64,000 nucleotides of DNA from Coffea arabica (GCF_036785885.1 NC_092322.1:14530466-14594465), one strand, 5' to 3'. Counted from the stretch's first letter, positions 10,881 to 22,109 are shown. Numbers and translations are program-made. Notes: generated from the letters alone by a model not told the origin.

Positions 10881-11292
10881 AGCACATCAACACTCTATAA
10901 TTTCTCAAGTCATGATGACTCATCTAAGAAGTTCCTTAAATTTGCAATTATAGAACCTTAAACTCTATTTTAAGATGATATTTGGGAGGCAACTTCTTCA
11001 TACGACAAATCCAAAAAAATTCCTTAAAAATTTGCAATTGCAAAACCTTAAACTCTATTTTAAAAGTTAAAACGTATCACATAGAAGGATTACTTTGCAA
11101 ATTCAAGAACAAAATTCAAGAATTTCTGTGCAACTCAAATATAGATCAATAACAGTAGTTAAACAAAGAAAGTTCATGGCTTTCCTAACTTATGTCAAAT
11201 CCAAACAAAATAAAGAATAATACAAAAAGAATCTAGAAATCAAAGAAGAGCCTTCCAGACTTTGAGAAACAGAACTGCTCTTAAATTCTCAA

Positions 11293-12297
11293 TTAGCTTT
11301 TCTGTTGAATTCCTTCACGTGTGCAAAAAAGGCAAACATTCTTCTTCATTAACCACCTTTTGATGCAGTCGGCAGGGTACTCATGCCTGCATTCTAGAGT
11401 TCCAATTGTCTCCTCATCCTCATACTCGCACTGGCAAACTACACAAATTTCAGGTTCTTGATCCACAAGTGTTTGATAATTTCTGATTTTCTGGTGCTCT
11501 GAGATGATTGCTTCTTGCAAACCACTATTTTTATTAATCCTGTCTTCTGGGACCAATTGTTGCAGGAACTCAATGATTAGGTCATCAGCAGGAATAAAAG
11601 TCCTGATGCTGGCAAGATATCTTTCCTCATTGATGAACTCCAAATCCAATGCACGTAGTGGAGTATGATCTTCTAGTGCAAAGCTCGAGCTCAATCGCAA
11701 GTGCATTTCAGATTCTTGAAGCTGGTTCTCTAGTGGATAGTTCTCCCCTGCATCCAAATCAAGTATGGCAGTCTCACTGTCTAGGGTAAAGGTCAACCGG
11801 GAGAGGTTATCTTGGCCTTGATCAGATTATTGAAGCTGGTTTCCAAGTGGGTAGTTCTCCTTTGCATCCAAATCAAGTATGACAGTCTCATCTTCTGGTG
11901 CAAAGCCGAAATGGGAAAGGATGTCTGGTCCGTGATCAGATTCTTGAAGATGGTTCCGGGGCCATTGGAGGTTCTGTTCTTGATTAAGATAGTAATTATT
12001 ATTCTGATCATAGTACATCGGTTCAGCAGGATGACCGTAGTCGTATTGCACAGGGCTAGGAAGAAAAAAATCCCGAGAATCATAGCCTAGCTGAATGAAT
12101 TGAGGATAAACTGGGAAGCCATAAGCTGACGGAACAGGGTAAAAAGGAGTCTGATCAGGCAGGGGGAGGGAAGCACAGTGTTCGGTGTAAATTCCCATGT
12201 TTCCTTTGCGGATAAGTTTGGTAGTGATGATAATGCTGATGAAGAGCAGATGAATAGAAATGCTGTTGCTGCATTTTTGTTGGAGAGATTTTTTCAA
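11293..12297 (-). pseudogene. RING-H2 E3 ligase gene copy 1, inactivated
   Basis: This is the paralogue of 23648-24562. The two halves are in the same frame but separated by TAA at 11827-11829, where the intact copy has GAA (LQESD becomes LQ-stop-SD). A 1-base and an 8-base deletion near the N terminus put about 33 codons out of frame (MKKSLQQKCSNSIS...) before the frame is restored at GNMGIY. In the RING itself the second His is replaced: ECRHEYPADC instead of ECKHEYHADC, and CPLC has become CLFC with its cysteines kept. One zinc ligand is therefore lost. It ends with the same GIQQKS tail. A RING ligase would pass ubiquitin from an E2 to a target; this copy very probably cannot. Confidence 0.85.
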
Positions 12298-12348
12298 AAA
12301 TGATACCCTAGTATGAATAATATGAAGCTCACGTTATGAACTCTGATC

Positions 12349-12357
12349 CTTATATAG
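12349..12357 (-). promoter_or_regulatory. TATA box of RING copy 1
   Basis: The minus strand reads CTCCTATATAAGGATC about 55 bases before the old start codon. The same element is conserved at RING copy 2, within a promoter region that is alignable for about 230 bp between the copies (12300-12530 and 24565-24790). Confidence 0.65.
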
Positions 12358-12559
12358 GAGTTGCAGAATCTAGATCTGGTTAGGACATGGATTTGATTTG
12401 AATTTTAGTGGAAAAGTCGAAATCAATTCGTTTAGGAACACAGGTTTTGGAAACTTTCCTTTTTTTCTGATTGCCATCAAAGAAGAAAGCGCGCTTATGA
12501 ATTGCGCTCACAGCCAACGCTTTTAACTCATCCAACAACACAATGTTAAGAAGGCCAAG

Positions 12560-13759
12560 ATTAGATTGGGCCTCAGGCTGTGATTATGCACTCAAACTCA
12601 AAATATTCCAAAGAAAAAGAAGTATTTGGCAATTCAGCATATTTGATTAAGCGAAGAAATGATCATTAGTAGCGAAACCTTAAAAAATATCAAAATTACC
12701 ATTATTTAAAAATTAAAATGGTTGAGGTGACCAAAATATATAAATACGCTTTTATTTTATTAATTATTACTATTCCAGATATGTAATGGTACGGTATTCT
12801 TTGGACTACAAAATCAAACTAAATTCTAGAGCAAGATTTGATAACTAATAGTCAACAAATTGGAGTTCATTTATCAACAACAGATTTTTTTTTCTTTAAT
12901 TGGCTCTTTCTTTTTGCTTAATTTTTTTCCCTTTTGTGTATTAATTAACCTGTTAGGTAGACCCTTTTATTAATTAGCTCAAGTTTATTGAAATCCTATA
13001 ATAAGGTTTGACTTGGGTCAATATATTATTCTAACTACATTATACTGATGAATGCTTCATGCCCTTTTGTCATATTATTTTCATTTTGGTTTGAGCAGTA
13101 GAATTATGGGTGCAAGTGAGTAGCTCGATGCTTGACTTGTGAAAATTTCGACTCGAGCTTGATGACTTGGCTCAATTTGATCTTGTTCAAGTAGTAAATC
13201 GAATCGAGTTTTAGATTTAAAATGTTTGTTTGCATGTCTAATCAAGCCTAATCAAATATTACTTGTTATTTAATTTTAGTTTTTATTTTCAGTATTATTT
13301 AATTTTTTATTTGTTAGTTTTTATATTCAATTTTGACTCGACTTGATTACATCTCTATGCAAAATGACGTGTAATGTCATTGTAAGGATGTATTACAGTA
13401 TATTATATAGTGCCTTCAATACCAAATTGACAATTTCATATATCTCTAGATGAATTTTTTCAATTTCAAAATATATGATTAAAAAAAGACTTTCGGAAAT
13501 TGATCCGGACAATACAAAATTTTCAATAGTTGTCGAATACTTTGCCTTTCAGCAATGAAGAAATTAAGCTCCATCAAATTTAGCATGCCCAGCCAATTTA
13601 ACATGAATCAAGCAAGTAATATAGTGTCAAATACTATGCACTAACACATCAGCAGAATAAGCTAAAAAAACACATAAATATTTGTCCAACAATGAAGTTC
13701 ATATTTCATAAAATAGATGAGAAGTGAAACTAGAAAAATACCAAAACAACAAATTACAA
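12560..13759. other. Intergenic, AT-rich, nothing recognised
   Basis: This lies between the RING pseudogene promoter and the 3' end of the first receptor kinase. I see no open frame with recognisable content, and no clear terminal repeats or tandem repeats. Confidence 0.5.
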
Positions 13760-16105
13760 TTATAAGGCACTTGAAAAAGATGGAAGGCTGGGAGGAATTG
13801 GAATGTCACCAGTTCCTTCGAGCATCAGTAGAACTTTCTTCATGGATGGACGAAGTGCCGGCTCTTCTTGGATGCACCAAAGAGCTATCTTGATCATTCT
13901 TTCCAGTTCTCTCACGTCATCAACCTCCTCATCACCAACCAATTTGTATAGCTCTCCAGCCTCAAAACATTGATTAGCCCATTCTTCAAGAATTGCTTCA
14001 TTCTCAGGACTGGTACAGTCTACGCTTTTTCGGCAGCATATGATTTCTAACAGCATAATTCCAAAGCTGTAAACATCTGCTTTAACTGTCACAGGCAAGT
14101 TCCTGAACCATTCTGGTGCAACATAGCCTCTTGTTCCTCTTACTCCTGTATAAGTTCTGGTTTGATCATTTTTCAACAGCTTTGCCAATCCAAAATCAGA
14201 AATCTTGGCACATCTGCTTTCATCCATGAGTACATTCTGAGGTTTGATGTCACAGTGGATGATTTGTGTCTCACATTCTTCATGTAAGTAAAGAATACCT
14301 CTAGCAATGTCACAGGCAATTTTCATTCTTTCGTCCCAGCTTGGATGATTCTCTGGTTTGTGCAGGATTTTTTCCAACGATCCATTGCGCATGTACTCAT
14401 AAACTAGAAGCCTCTTAGCTCCATCAAGGCAGTATCCAAGTAGCTGGACGAGATTACGATGATGTGTTTTCCCAATCACTGAGATTTCGTTCTGAAACTC
14501 CCTTTCCCCTCCTTCTGCTAATCCTTTCTCAAGTTTCTTCACGGCCACAATCTTCTTGGAATTTGGCAAAATCCCTTTGTACACAGTCCCAAATGCTCCT
14601 TTGCCCAATTCTTCTCTGAATTCATTTGTTGCCTGCTCTAGCTCAGCAAAGGTAAAGGCCCTTGGAGCCACATTCTCAACAAATTCGACATTTCCCTTTC
14701 CCGGTATTTGTTTATGGGCCCCTGCTCGATTTTTCTGAACATAAAGTCCAGCAAATACAGATATCAGAACTGCAAGAACAGCAAGGGAAATCCCAATTAT
14801 TAGGACATAGACACGAACTTCTTCCTTTCTGCATTTTAGAGGATTACTTGGAATTACACCTTCATCTATAGTTGCATGTTTGTGGACCTTGACAAGAGCA
14901 ATATTCGAGTCAGTTTCTCTTTTTCCATATGTCAATGGGAGCTTCTGCTTCTTGCATTGTCCATCTTTGAAGAATGCTGCTTCGCAGTTGCAATCTTCCA
15001 GACAAACCTTTGCACAATCATCTTTCGTGCTTGTGTTCACAATGGAAAAGGTGTAATCTGCCCATACAGTATTTTCCAAGAATTCAATGGTATAGTTGAC
15101 ATTTGAATCCGTGGAATTACAACTATCTGTAACAAAACTTCTCTCACAGCCCAACCTCCAATTTCCTTGATTGACAAACTGAAATCCAGGAAGACATTTG
15201 CAATCGACCAAGTTATCAATTTTAGTGCAAAAGCCATTGAACCCACAAAGGCCTTTAGGATCACATCTATCAGTTGAGGATTCCCATATGATCGACCAAT
15301 TGCGCCCCTGATCTACCGAATATGAATACAGTCGGAAAATACCATCCACATCAATCTTCATCAAATAGATCATCTTGTTCTTAGGATGTCCTCCATCAGA
15401 AAGATTCTTCACTAAATTAACACTTGAATTGGTCAAGTACAGATGTCCGTCATCCTCGAGATTTAGAGTTACATTTGGACCGTCTCCAAATGTTTTAGAG
15501 ACCCAATAGGCATTTTCCGGTCCGTTTGCTGCTCCCACTGGGTACTGTACAAGGTTTCCATCTGTTTGCATTACAAGACGAAAAATTCCTCTTGAATCAT
15601 CAGTTTCTGAAGCACTGGAGATCAGCTCCTGACCGGGTATCAATTGCTGACGAGGCAATAAACTATTAGTCGGATGCTCGAAACTTTGCCATATGATTTC
15701 CTTATCAGAATTGTATAACACAAAATTTCCAGAATCCAACATAGAAGCTGATGAAATAGGTTCAGAAGGATCAACAACAGTTATGTCTTGGCCTTCTGGC
15801 TGTTGCAAAATTAGCCTGCCATCCGTAGACAAAATCAGTGAAACGTTGCTCGAAAAGATGGGGCTGTCCCTGTTGGCAGTCCAAACAGCAGTTTTTTGGG
15901 GAATTCCAGCAAGAAAAATCCCAACAGCATAGCCATTGCGTTGCTGATAGAATCCAAGGGCAAATATCCCAGATGGCGACAACCATGATGATGAGTTGCC
16001 TGTGGGTGTTAAAGAAGAACCTAAGCTAATGTTAAGAGGCCTTTGTTGAGCTGCTATTCTTGAATGGAATGTTGATAAAAGGAAGAAGAACAAGAAAGCA
16101 GCCAT
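13760..16105 (-). CDS. G-type lectin S-receptor-like serine/threonine kinase, copy 1
   Basis: This intronless gene encodes 781 aa, the usual length for the LECRK/RLK1 type. In order: signal peptide (1-19, MAAFLFFFLLSTFHS), bulb-lectin domain (about 24-150, with WLSPSGIFALGFYQQ), a second lectin-like part, EGF-like Cys cluster (about 283-325, CDPKGLCGFNGFC), PAN-like region (CAKVCLEDCNCEAAFF), one transmembrane helix (about 430-455, VYVLIIGISLAVLAVLISVF), then a kinase domain from about 498. Kinase motifs are complete: LGKGAFGTVYKG, VAVKKLEK, IIHCDIKPQN, DFGLAK, GYVAPEW. HCD in the catalytic loop makes it a non-RD kinase, a class common among pattern-recognition receptors. Many NxS/T sites fit a glycosylated ectodomain. 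It should sit in the plasma membrane and sense an extracellular ligand; the ligand is unknown. The start is the only Met before the signal peptide. Confidence 0.95.
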   Translation of the reverse strand: MAAFLFFFLLSTFHSRIAAQQRPLNISLGSSLTPTGNSSSWLSPSGIFALGFYQQRNGYAVGIFLAGIPQKTAVWTANRDSPIFSSNVSLILSTDGRLILQQPEGQDITVVDPSEPISSASMLDSGNFVLYNSDKEIIWQSFEHPTNSLLPRQQLIPGQELISSASETDDSRGIFRLVMQTDGNLVQYPVGAANGPENAYWVSKTFGDGPNVTLNLEDDGHLYLTNSSVNLVKNLSDGGHPKNKMIYLMKIDVDGIFRLYSYSVDQGRNWSIIWESSTDRCDPKGLCGFNGFCTKIDNLVDCKCLPGFQFVNQGNWRLGCERSFVTDSCNSTDSNVNYTIEFLENTVWADYTFSIVNTSTKDDCAKVCLEDCNCEAAFFKDGQCKKQKLPLTYGKRETDSNIALVKVHKHATIDEGVIPSNPLKCRKEEVRVYVLIIGISLAVLAVLISVFAGLYVQKNRAGAHKQIPGKGNVEFVENVAPRAFTFAELEQATNEFREELGKGAFGTVYKGILPNSKKIVAVKKLEKGLAEGGEREFQNEISVIGKTHHRNLVQLLGYCLDGAKRLLVYEYMRNGSLEKILHKPENHPSWDERMKIACDIARGILYLHEECETQIIHCDIKPQNVLMDESRCAKISDFGLAKLLKNDQTRTYTGVRGTRGYVAPEWFRNLPVTVKADVYSFGIMLLEIICCRKSVDCTSPENEAILEEWANQCFEAGELYKLVGDEEVDDVRELERMIKIALWCIQEEPALRPSMKKVLLMLEGTGDIPIPPSLPSFSSAL

Positions 16106-16167
16106 GTATGGAAATTGGGTGGTGGAAGAGAAGACAACCAGTTCTTTTTATTCTTGCTTTTTTTCTT

Positions 16168-16176
16168 TTTATTATA
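16168..16176 (-). promoter_or_regulatory. Probable TATA box of kinase copy 1
   Basis: The minus strand reads CCAGTATAATAAAAAG about 65 bases before the start codon. The corresponding site in kinase copy 2 reads CCAGTGTATACGCAG, which is a weaker TATA match. Confidence 0.5.
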
Positions 16177-16499
16177 CTGGTTGCATCACACTTGCTTTCT
16201 TCATATACGTAAAAGTTACGTAGAAATTTGGCATGAGTTGGCTTCTGAAGCCTTTACAGCGATTCAGGTCTTCTGAGTAAATTTTGCATGTTTCAGTTCA
16301 CATTCAGTATATCGTTAGGAAGCTTCCCAATTCGGACATCCACACAACCTCTGTGGTGCAGAAATAACATTTGAAAACTCAATTCCATCTTAATCAAGGC
16401 TAAGAAAATCTTGGTTGACATGAAAACTCTCACTACAGCTGTTCTGAGAACCCCCGATCTCACGGCGGAAGCAGGAAGCAGGAAATGCATGTGAATGAA

Positions 16500-17647
16500 A
16501 TATAAATCCAGACTCGTGAGTTACTAAGTAACTTGGATAAAAATAAATCATTTTAATCCTATAATTGTTGTTCGTTCAAAAGTTATTGGGCCAGACCTTG
16601 GATTCGAGGAATTATAACCTTACAATATTCAAGGAGTCCTTCAACTCAAGGCATTACAACTCTACTATGTTAGAGGATTCTTGAAGAATTTTATGCCTGT
16701 GTTAGAAGGGTAAGAGGAGTCCTTTTAGAATAGTCCTTAGACCTGGGGCATTATGTTGGAGGGGTCAATTCATGAAGAATTTTATGGAGTCTCTGGAAAT
16801 TTATCAAGTCCGTGTTAGAGGGATCAATTTTCTTATTCCACCAGGACAGTGAAGAAATTTCTATTAACTTCCACCAAGTCTAAAAAGATTAAGTTTGTAC
16901 TCGAGATACTGAAATTATAATCTATACAGTTAGATCAAGAGTTTTGCATTTAAATTAATAATTAGTTTGGGTACGAAACAAAAAATTGAATGTAAATTAA
17001 TTAGGGTACTAATCAATGCCAAACTTCAAGGATTCAATTGGTGGCACCAACCATACAAGTCTAGGATTAATGTATTGAGATTTTAGAGGTATTTTTCTTT
17101 TCTTTTTTTTCTTGGTCATAGAGGAAAGGGTGAGATTTACGAAATACCGTGAAGAGGGGATTAGAACTCAGGTTTTCAAAATTCTAAATTCTGAAACTTC
17201 AACTTTTACCTCTGGATCAAAACATATATGAAAACAAAACTATTGATTTTAAATAAAACTATGGCGGTCAACAAAATTTATGAAATCTCTCCCAGAATTT
17301 TTTTTCCCCCCTTTCCAGTGATCCTCGTCCTTGTGGTGCAGCCTGCATCCTTCACTTTTTATAAGAGGACACAAATAACAGATTATCAAAACATGCCTGG
17401 GGAGACTTCCACAAGACTTTTGGTGTTTAGTCGGTCCAGCCACGGAATACCTTTCGGCTGTGTTGGAAATGTGTTAATGGTTTGACGGAGAGATGAATAT
17501 GGAAGCCGCAAATCTTGCAAAGACTATTCCTTACATGTTGCTCTCTATATTATTGGTAGACTATTCCTTTTAAGATTAATAAGGGGAAAAAACAATTTTT
17601 TAAAATTATTTCTAGCAAAGGAAAGGTAGGATTTAAAAAGTAATGAA
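16500..17647. other. Intergenic between the two kinases, left part
   Basis: No gene is recognised. Around 16600-16860 short phrases recur imperfectly (GAAGAATTTTATG, GTTAGAGG, GGAGTCCTT), suggesting an old local duplication or a decayed repeat. Pyrimidine-rich and A-rich runs occur near 17100 and 17300. Confidence 0.4.
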
Positions 17648-18327
17648 GCAGCGACGGACGCAGGATTTTGGTTTAGAGGGAGGGATGGGGGAGGGGAATG
17701 ATCAAACAACGAGTAACAAAAAATTATCAAAACAAATGATGCACTCTAATCAAAAATTAAAGTCTTAAAACCAAAGTTTAATAGGTGATAACTAAACACT
17801 AAATGTTTTTAATATGAAGAGACAACATATAAAGCAAAAGATGAAAATTAGGTCATGGACCAAAATCATATAGACATTAACCCTATAAAAATTAACACAA
17901 AAATGTTAAGATACAAATTTTAGAATAAGAACAATTGACAGATTAATAATCATAAAAAATAATCTAAATCACAAATTTAAAATAAGTATATGTGTCCAAA
18001 TAATGAATGATTATGAATCAAATTATAAAGGGATTGTAAAGGAAAAAAATTAAACTTGCATTGAAAAAATGGAGTTTTGGGACGAGTCGATATTTGAAAT
18101 AAGTTGAACGAATGTGGGAAAAGATGGATGCTTGCTTCTTGGTTTAGGCGTTGGCTTTTGACTAATACATCAAGTCAATTGCATATAACTATAATTCTAA
18201 ATATAATTAAATTTCTTTTTATTTGTCAATTATTTGTTTCCTTACCTTAAGTAATGTAAGGACGTACTAAATAGTAAATACATTAAAGCTATAATAGTGA
18301 AATTTAGTTTATATATATGTATGTATG

Positions 18328-18358
<31 letters not shown>

Positions 18359-18573
18359 CTGTGTGTGTGTGTGTATAATGAAACTAGAATGAGATATTAT
18401 AAAACTAATTTTAAAAATTAAAGGACATAAACATGTTAACTAACCAAAAAAATTGTTGAGGGACAAAATGATAGAGTTCAAATTTAAATATAATATACCA
18501 TATAGAATTTTTGGAAAATTTTAGGGATAGGGGGGTGGCTGCCCCAACCCGCCCTCCCTATGTCCATCATTGC
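17648..18573. mobile_element. Possible non-autonomous DNA transposon, 926 bp
   Basis: Both ends share a diverged inverted repeat: GCAGCGACGGACGCAGG on the left and GCAATGATGGACATAGG for the right end on the other strand, each next to a GGGAGGG-type G-rich stretch. The core is AT-rich with no open frame. I could not find a target duplication, so the element and its limits are tentative. Confidence 0.35.
18308..18376. repeat. GT microsatellite
   Basis: TATATATATGTATGTATG runs into two GT arrays separated by ATGTATGTCT. This is a simple compound repeat likely to vary in length between individuals. Confidence 0.9.
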
Positions 18574-19194
18574 AGGGAGGGATAGGGAAATTTGAACCCA
18601 GGACTTAAGAATTTTTATCCAAAAATAATGTTTAATTATATCTATTGTTTGTGGATCAAACATGAAGCATAAAAAGGGTTGGTTTAGTTGCATACATAGT
18701 TTGAAAGAATGTTTCTATGTTGTCTATTATTTAGAGAAAACAAAATTTTCAGTTCTCTCCTTTCATCACTAATTAAATTAAGTGCAAAATCTTTCTAGCT
18801 TATGTGCAAGCATGTACTGGACTCAAATGATATTAATATGTACAATTAATTCCATTGTAAGAGTTTTTCATTAATTGATAAGTTTTTTTTTTATATATAT
18901 AGGTTAAAAGTTGGATTACAGTTGTAAGATTTTGTGTTTGTACATTCTTCCGAATTTTGCCGATAAGTATCTCTTTCTATATAAGTTGAATCACTAGGTT
19001 AATTATCCTGCCAAACAACATTATTATTTTCCAGAGGCTGCATGCACCAAATTAGTTGAGGAGTGAGGACCAAATTTGGACTCTAATACCAATACAGTTA
19101 ATTGTAGTATATATTTTCTACTACATCTAAGAATTTGCATCTAATTGTTTAGGTACTATAAGTCATCTGCAATTCAACTATTCTTGGTATAGCA

Positions 19195-19670
19195 AAAATT
19201 AACCTTTTTTTTTACATAATACTATGGCAAATAACTTAAGTTTTTACCTAATAACGAGTCTCTGTGGGATTAGTAATAAGAGTCTGCGAATATTTATGGC
19301 AACTATTCAAGTACAAAGTAGAAATATAGAAGTGATACGCGTAAAAAACCAGTAAAGGAGAATGTGTATTGTAAAAGTACTATATATATTATGCCCTTTT
19401 TGTTCTTATGATTATGCATCGGCAGTTGCATGTAGCACTTTTTATTTCTAGTATAATGTAGTAATATAGAACTGCTTATATAAAAATGCTATTATAGGAG
19501 TAACTTTTTTTTTTCGACACAAAACCATGGCACTAAAGGTTTTACTTAACAACAAGTCCAAGTATAAAGTAGAAATATAGAAGTAAATGATTGACAATCC
19601 AACCACAATGTAAATGACAGAATTTAAAGTTTTAAAAGAGACAGTGTGTTGCAAAAAAAAAAAAAAAAAA
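19195..19670. repeat. Diverged tandem duplication of about 250 bp
   Basis: Two consecutive segments share the order: a T-rich run, then ACTATGGCA / CCATGGCAC, then GTAC/TAAAGTAGAAATATAGAAG (about 19311 and 19560), then GAATGTGTATTG / GACAGTGTGTTG, and an A-rich end. The second unit ends just before kinase copy 2 at a poly-A run (19653-19672). Confidence 0.55.
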
Positions 19671-19682
19671 AAGACACCACAA

Positions 19683-22025
19683 TTATGTGGAACTTAAAAA
19701 CGATGTAGGACTGGGAGGATCTGGAATATCAACAGTTCCTTCGAGCATCAGAAGAACTTTCTTCATGGATGGACGAAGTGCTGGCTCATCCTGGATGCAC
19801 CAGAGAGCTATCTTTGTCATTCTTTCCAGTTTTCTCATGTCAACAACCTCCTGATCACCAACCAATTTATGCAGCTCTCCGGCTTTGAAACACTGGTAAG
19901 CCCAATCTTCAAGAACAGCTTGATCCTCAGAAAAGCTCCAGTCTAGACTTTTTCGGCAGCATATGATCTCCAACAGCACAATCCCAAAGCTGTAGACGTC
20001 TGCTTTAACTGTCACAGGCATCTTCCTGTACCATTCTGGTGCAACATAGCCTTTTGTTCCTCTAAAAGTTGTGTGAGTTCTTGTTTGATCATGCTTTAAT
20101 AGCTTTGCAAGCCCAAAATCAGAAATCTTGGGACACCTGTTTTCATCCATGAGTATATTCTGAGGTTTAATGTCGCAATGGATGATTTGTGTCTCACATT
20201 CTTCATGTAAGTAAAGAATGCCTCCTGCAATGTCGCGGGCAATTTTAGTTCTTTCGTCCCAACTCGGATGGTTCTCTGGTTTGAGAAGGACATCTGCCAA
20301 TGATCCATTGCTCATATACTCATAAACTAGAAGCCTCTTAGCTCCATCAAGGCAGTAGCCGAGCAGCCGGACGAGATTGCGGTGATGTGTTTTCCCAATC
20401 ACTGTGATTTCATTCTGAAACTCCTTTTCTCTTTCTGTTAATACTTTCTCAAGTTTCTTCACAGCCACAACCTTCTCAGAATCTGGCAAAATCCCTTTAT
20501 ACACAGCCCCAGATGCTCCTCTGCCCAACTCTTCTCTGAATTCATTTGTTGCTTGCTCCAATTCAGCAAAAGTAAAGGCCCTTGGAGCCACATTCTCAAG
20601 AAATTCAACATTTCTGAATCGTGATATCTGTTTATAAGCCCATACCTGATTTCTACGAACATAAACTCCAGCAATTACAGATATCAGAACTCCAAGAACA
20701 GCAAGGGAAATCCCAATTATTAGGACATAGACACGAACTTCTTCCTTTCTGCATTTTAGAGGATTACTTGGAATTACACCTTCATCTATAGTTGCATGTT
20801 TGTGGACCTTGACAAGAGCAATATTCGAGTCAGTTTCTCTTTTTCCATATGTCAATGGGAGCTTCTGCTTCTTGCATTGTCCATCTTTGAAGAATGCTGC
20901 TTCGCAGTTGCAATCTTCCAGACAAACCTTTGCACAATCATCTTTCGTGCTTGTGTTCACCATGGAAAAGGTGTTATCTTCCCATACAGTATTTTCCAAG
21001 AATTCAATGGTATGGTTGACATTTGAATCCGTGGAATTACAACTATCTGTAACAAAACTTCTCTCACAGCCCAACCTCCAATTTCCTTGATTGACAAACT
21101 GAAATCCAGGAAGACATTTGCAATCGACCAAGTTATCAATTTTAGTGCAGAAGCTATTGAACCCACAAAGGCCTTTAGGATCACATCTATCAGTTGAGGA
21201 TTCCCATATGATCGACCAATTGCGCCCCTGATCTACTGAATATGAATACAATCGGAAAATACCATCCACATCAATCTTCATCAAATAGATCATCTTGTTC
21301 TGAGGATGTCCTCCATCAGAAAGATTCTTCACTATATTAACACTTGAATTTATCAAGTACAGATGCCCATCATCCTGGAGATTTAGAGTTATATTTGGAC
21401 CGTCTCCACCAGTTCCAGATGCCCAGTAAGCATTTTCCGCTACATCTGTTGTGCCCACAGGGTACTGTACAAGGTGTCCATCCGTTTGCATCTTCAGACG
21501 AAAAATTCCTCTTGAATCGTCAGTTTCTGAAGCACTGGATATGAGCTCGTGATCAGCTGCCAATCGCTGACCGGGCAATAAACTATTAGTCGGATTCTCG
21601 AAACTTTGCCATATGATTTCCTTTTCAGAATTGTATAACACAAAATTTCCGGAATCCAACATGGAAGCTGAAGAAATGGGTTCCAAAGGATTAGCAATTG
21701 ATATGTATTGGCCTTCTAGCAGCTGCAAGATGAGCCTGCCATCTGTAGACAAAATCAGCGAAACATTGCTCGAAAACATGGGGTTATCCCTGTTGGCAGT
21801 CCAAACTGCAGTCTTTTCAGGAATTCCAGCAAGAAAAATCCCCACAGCATAGCCATTGCGTTGCTGATAGAATCCAAAAGCAAATATTCGAGTTGGCGAC
21901 AACCATGATGATGAGTTGCCTGTGGGCGTTAGAGAAGAACCTAAGCTAATATTAAGAGGGCTTTGTTGAGCTGCTATTCCTGAATAGAATGCTGATGATA
22001 GGACGAAGAACAAAAAAGCAGCCAT
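19683..22025 (-). CDS. G-type lectin S-receptor-like serine/threonine kinase, copy 2
   Basis: This intronless gene of 780 aa is the tandem paralogue of 13760-16105 on the same strand. It has the same domain order: signal peptide, bulb-lectin, EGF-like, PAN-like, one transmembrane helix (about 430-455) and kinase (from about 498). Catalytic Lys (VAVKKLEK), HCDIKPQN (about 617, non-RD) and DFGLAK are present. The glycine-rich loop reads LGRGASGAVYKG: the usual Phe after the second Gly is Ser, which may weaken ATP handling but leaves all three glycines. The middle of the ectodomain through the transmembrane start is almost identical to copy 1 (about 7 differences in about 215 residues), whereas the lectin and kinase parts differ much more. 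The intact RING gene lies upstream, in the same direction. Confidence 0.95.
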   Translation of the reverse strand: MAAFLFFVLSSAFYSGIAAQQSPLNISLGSSLTPTGNSSSWLSPTRIFAFGFYQQRNGYAVGIFLAGIPEKTAVWTANRDNPMFSSNVSLILSTDGRLILQLLEGQYISIANPLEPISSASMLDSGNFVLYNSEKEIIWQSFENPTNSLLPGQRLAADHELISSASETDDSRGIFRLKMQTDGHLVQYPVGTTDVAENAYWASGTGGDGPNITLNLQDDGHLYLINSSVNIVKNLSDGGHPQNKMIYLMKIDVDGIFRLYSYSVDQGRNWSIIWESSTDRCDPKGLCGFNSFCTKIDNLVDCKCLPGFQFVNQGNWRLGCERSFVTDSCNSTDSNVNHTIEFLENTVWEDNTFSMVNTSTKDDCAKVCLEDCNCEAAFFKDGQCKKQKLPLTYGKRETDSNIALVKVHKHATIDEGVIPSNPLKCRKEEVRVYVLIIGISLAVLGVLISVIAGVYVRRNQVWAYKQISRFRNVEFLENVAPRAFTFAELEQATNEFREELGRGASGAVYKGILPDSEKVVAVKKLEKVLTEREKEFQNEITVIGKTHHRNLVRLLGYCLDGAKRLLVYEYMSNGSLADVLLKPENHPSWDERTKIARDIAGGILYLHEECETQIIHCDIKPQNILMDENRCPKISDFGLAKLLKHDQTRTHTTFRGTKGYVAPEWYRKMPVTVKADVYSFGIVLLEIICCRKSLDWSFSEDQAVLEDWAYQCFKAGELHKLVGDQEVVDMRKLERMTKIALWCIQDEPALRPSMKKVLLMLEGTVDIPDPPSPTSFLSST

Positions 22026-22109
22026 GTATGGAAGTTGCGAGATGGAATAGAAGAGAAGCAGCTTTTTTCTTGCTCTTCTGCGTATACACTGGTTGCATCA
22101 CACTACTTA

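Noticed and set aside
13380..13760. A possible small gene between RING copy 1 and kinase copy 1
   Set aside because: There is no frame of useful length and no splice pattern; the region looks like ordinary intergenic DNA and kinase 3' untranslated sequence.
18300..18380. The GT array as a telomere-like or CRISPR-like repeat
   Set aside because: It is a plain dinucleotide microsatellite with no spacers and no TTTAGGG units.
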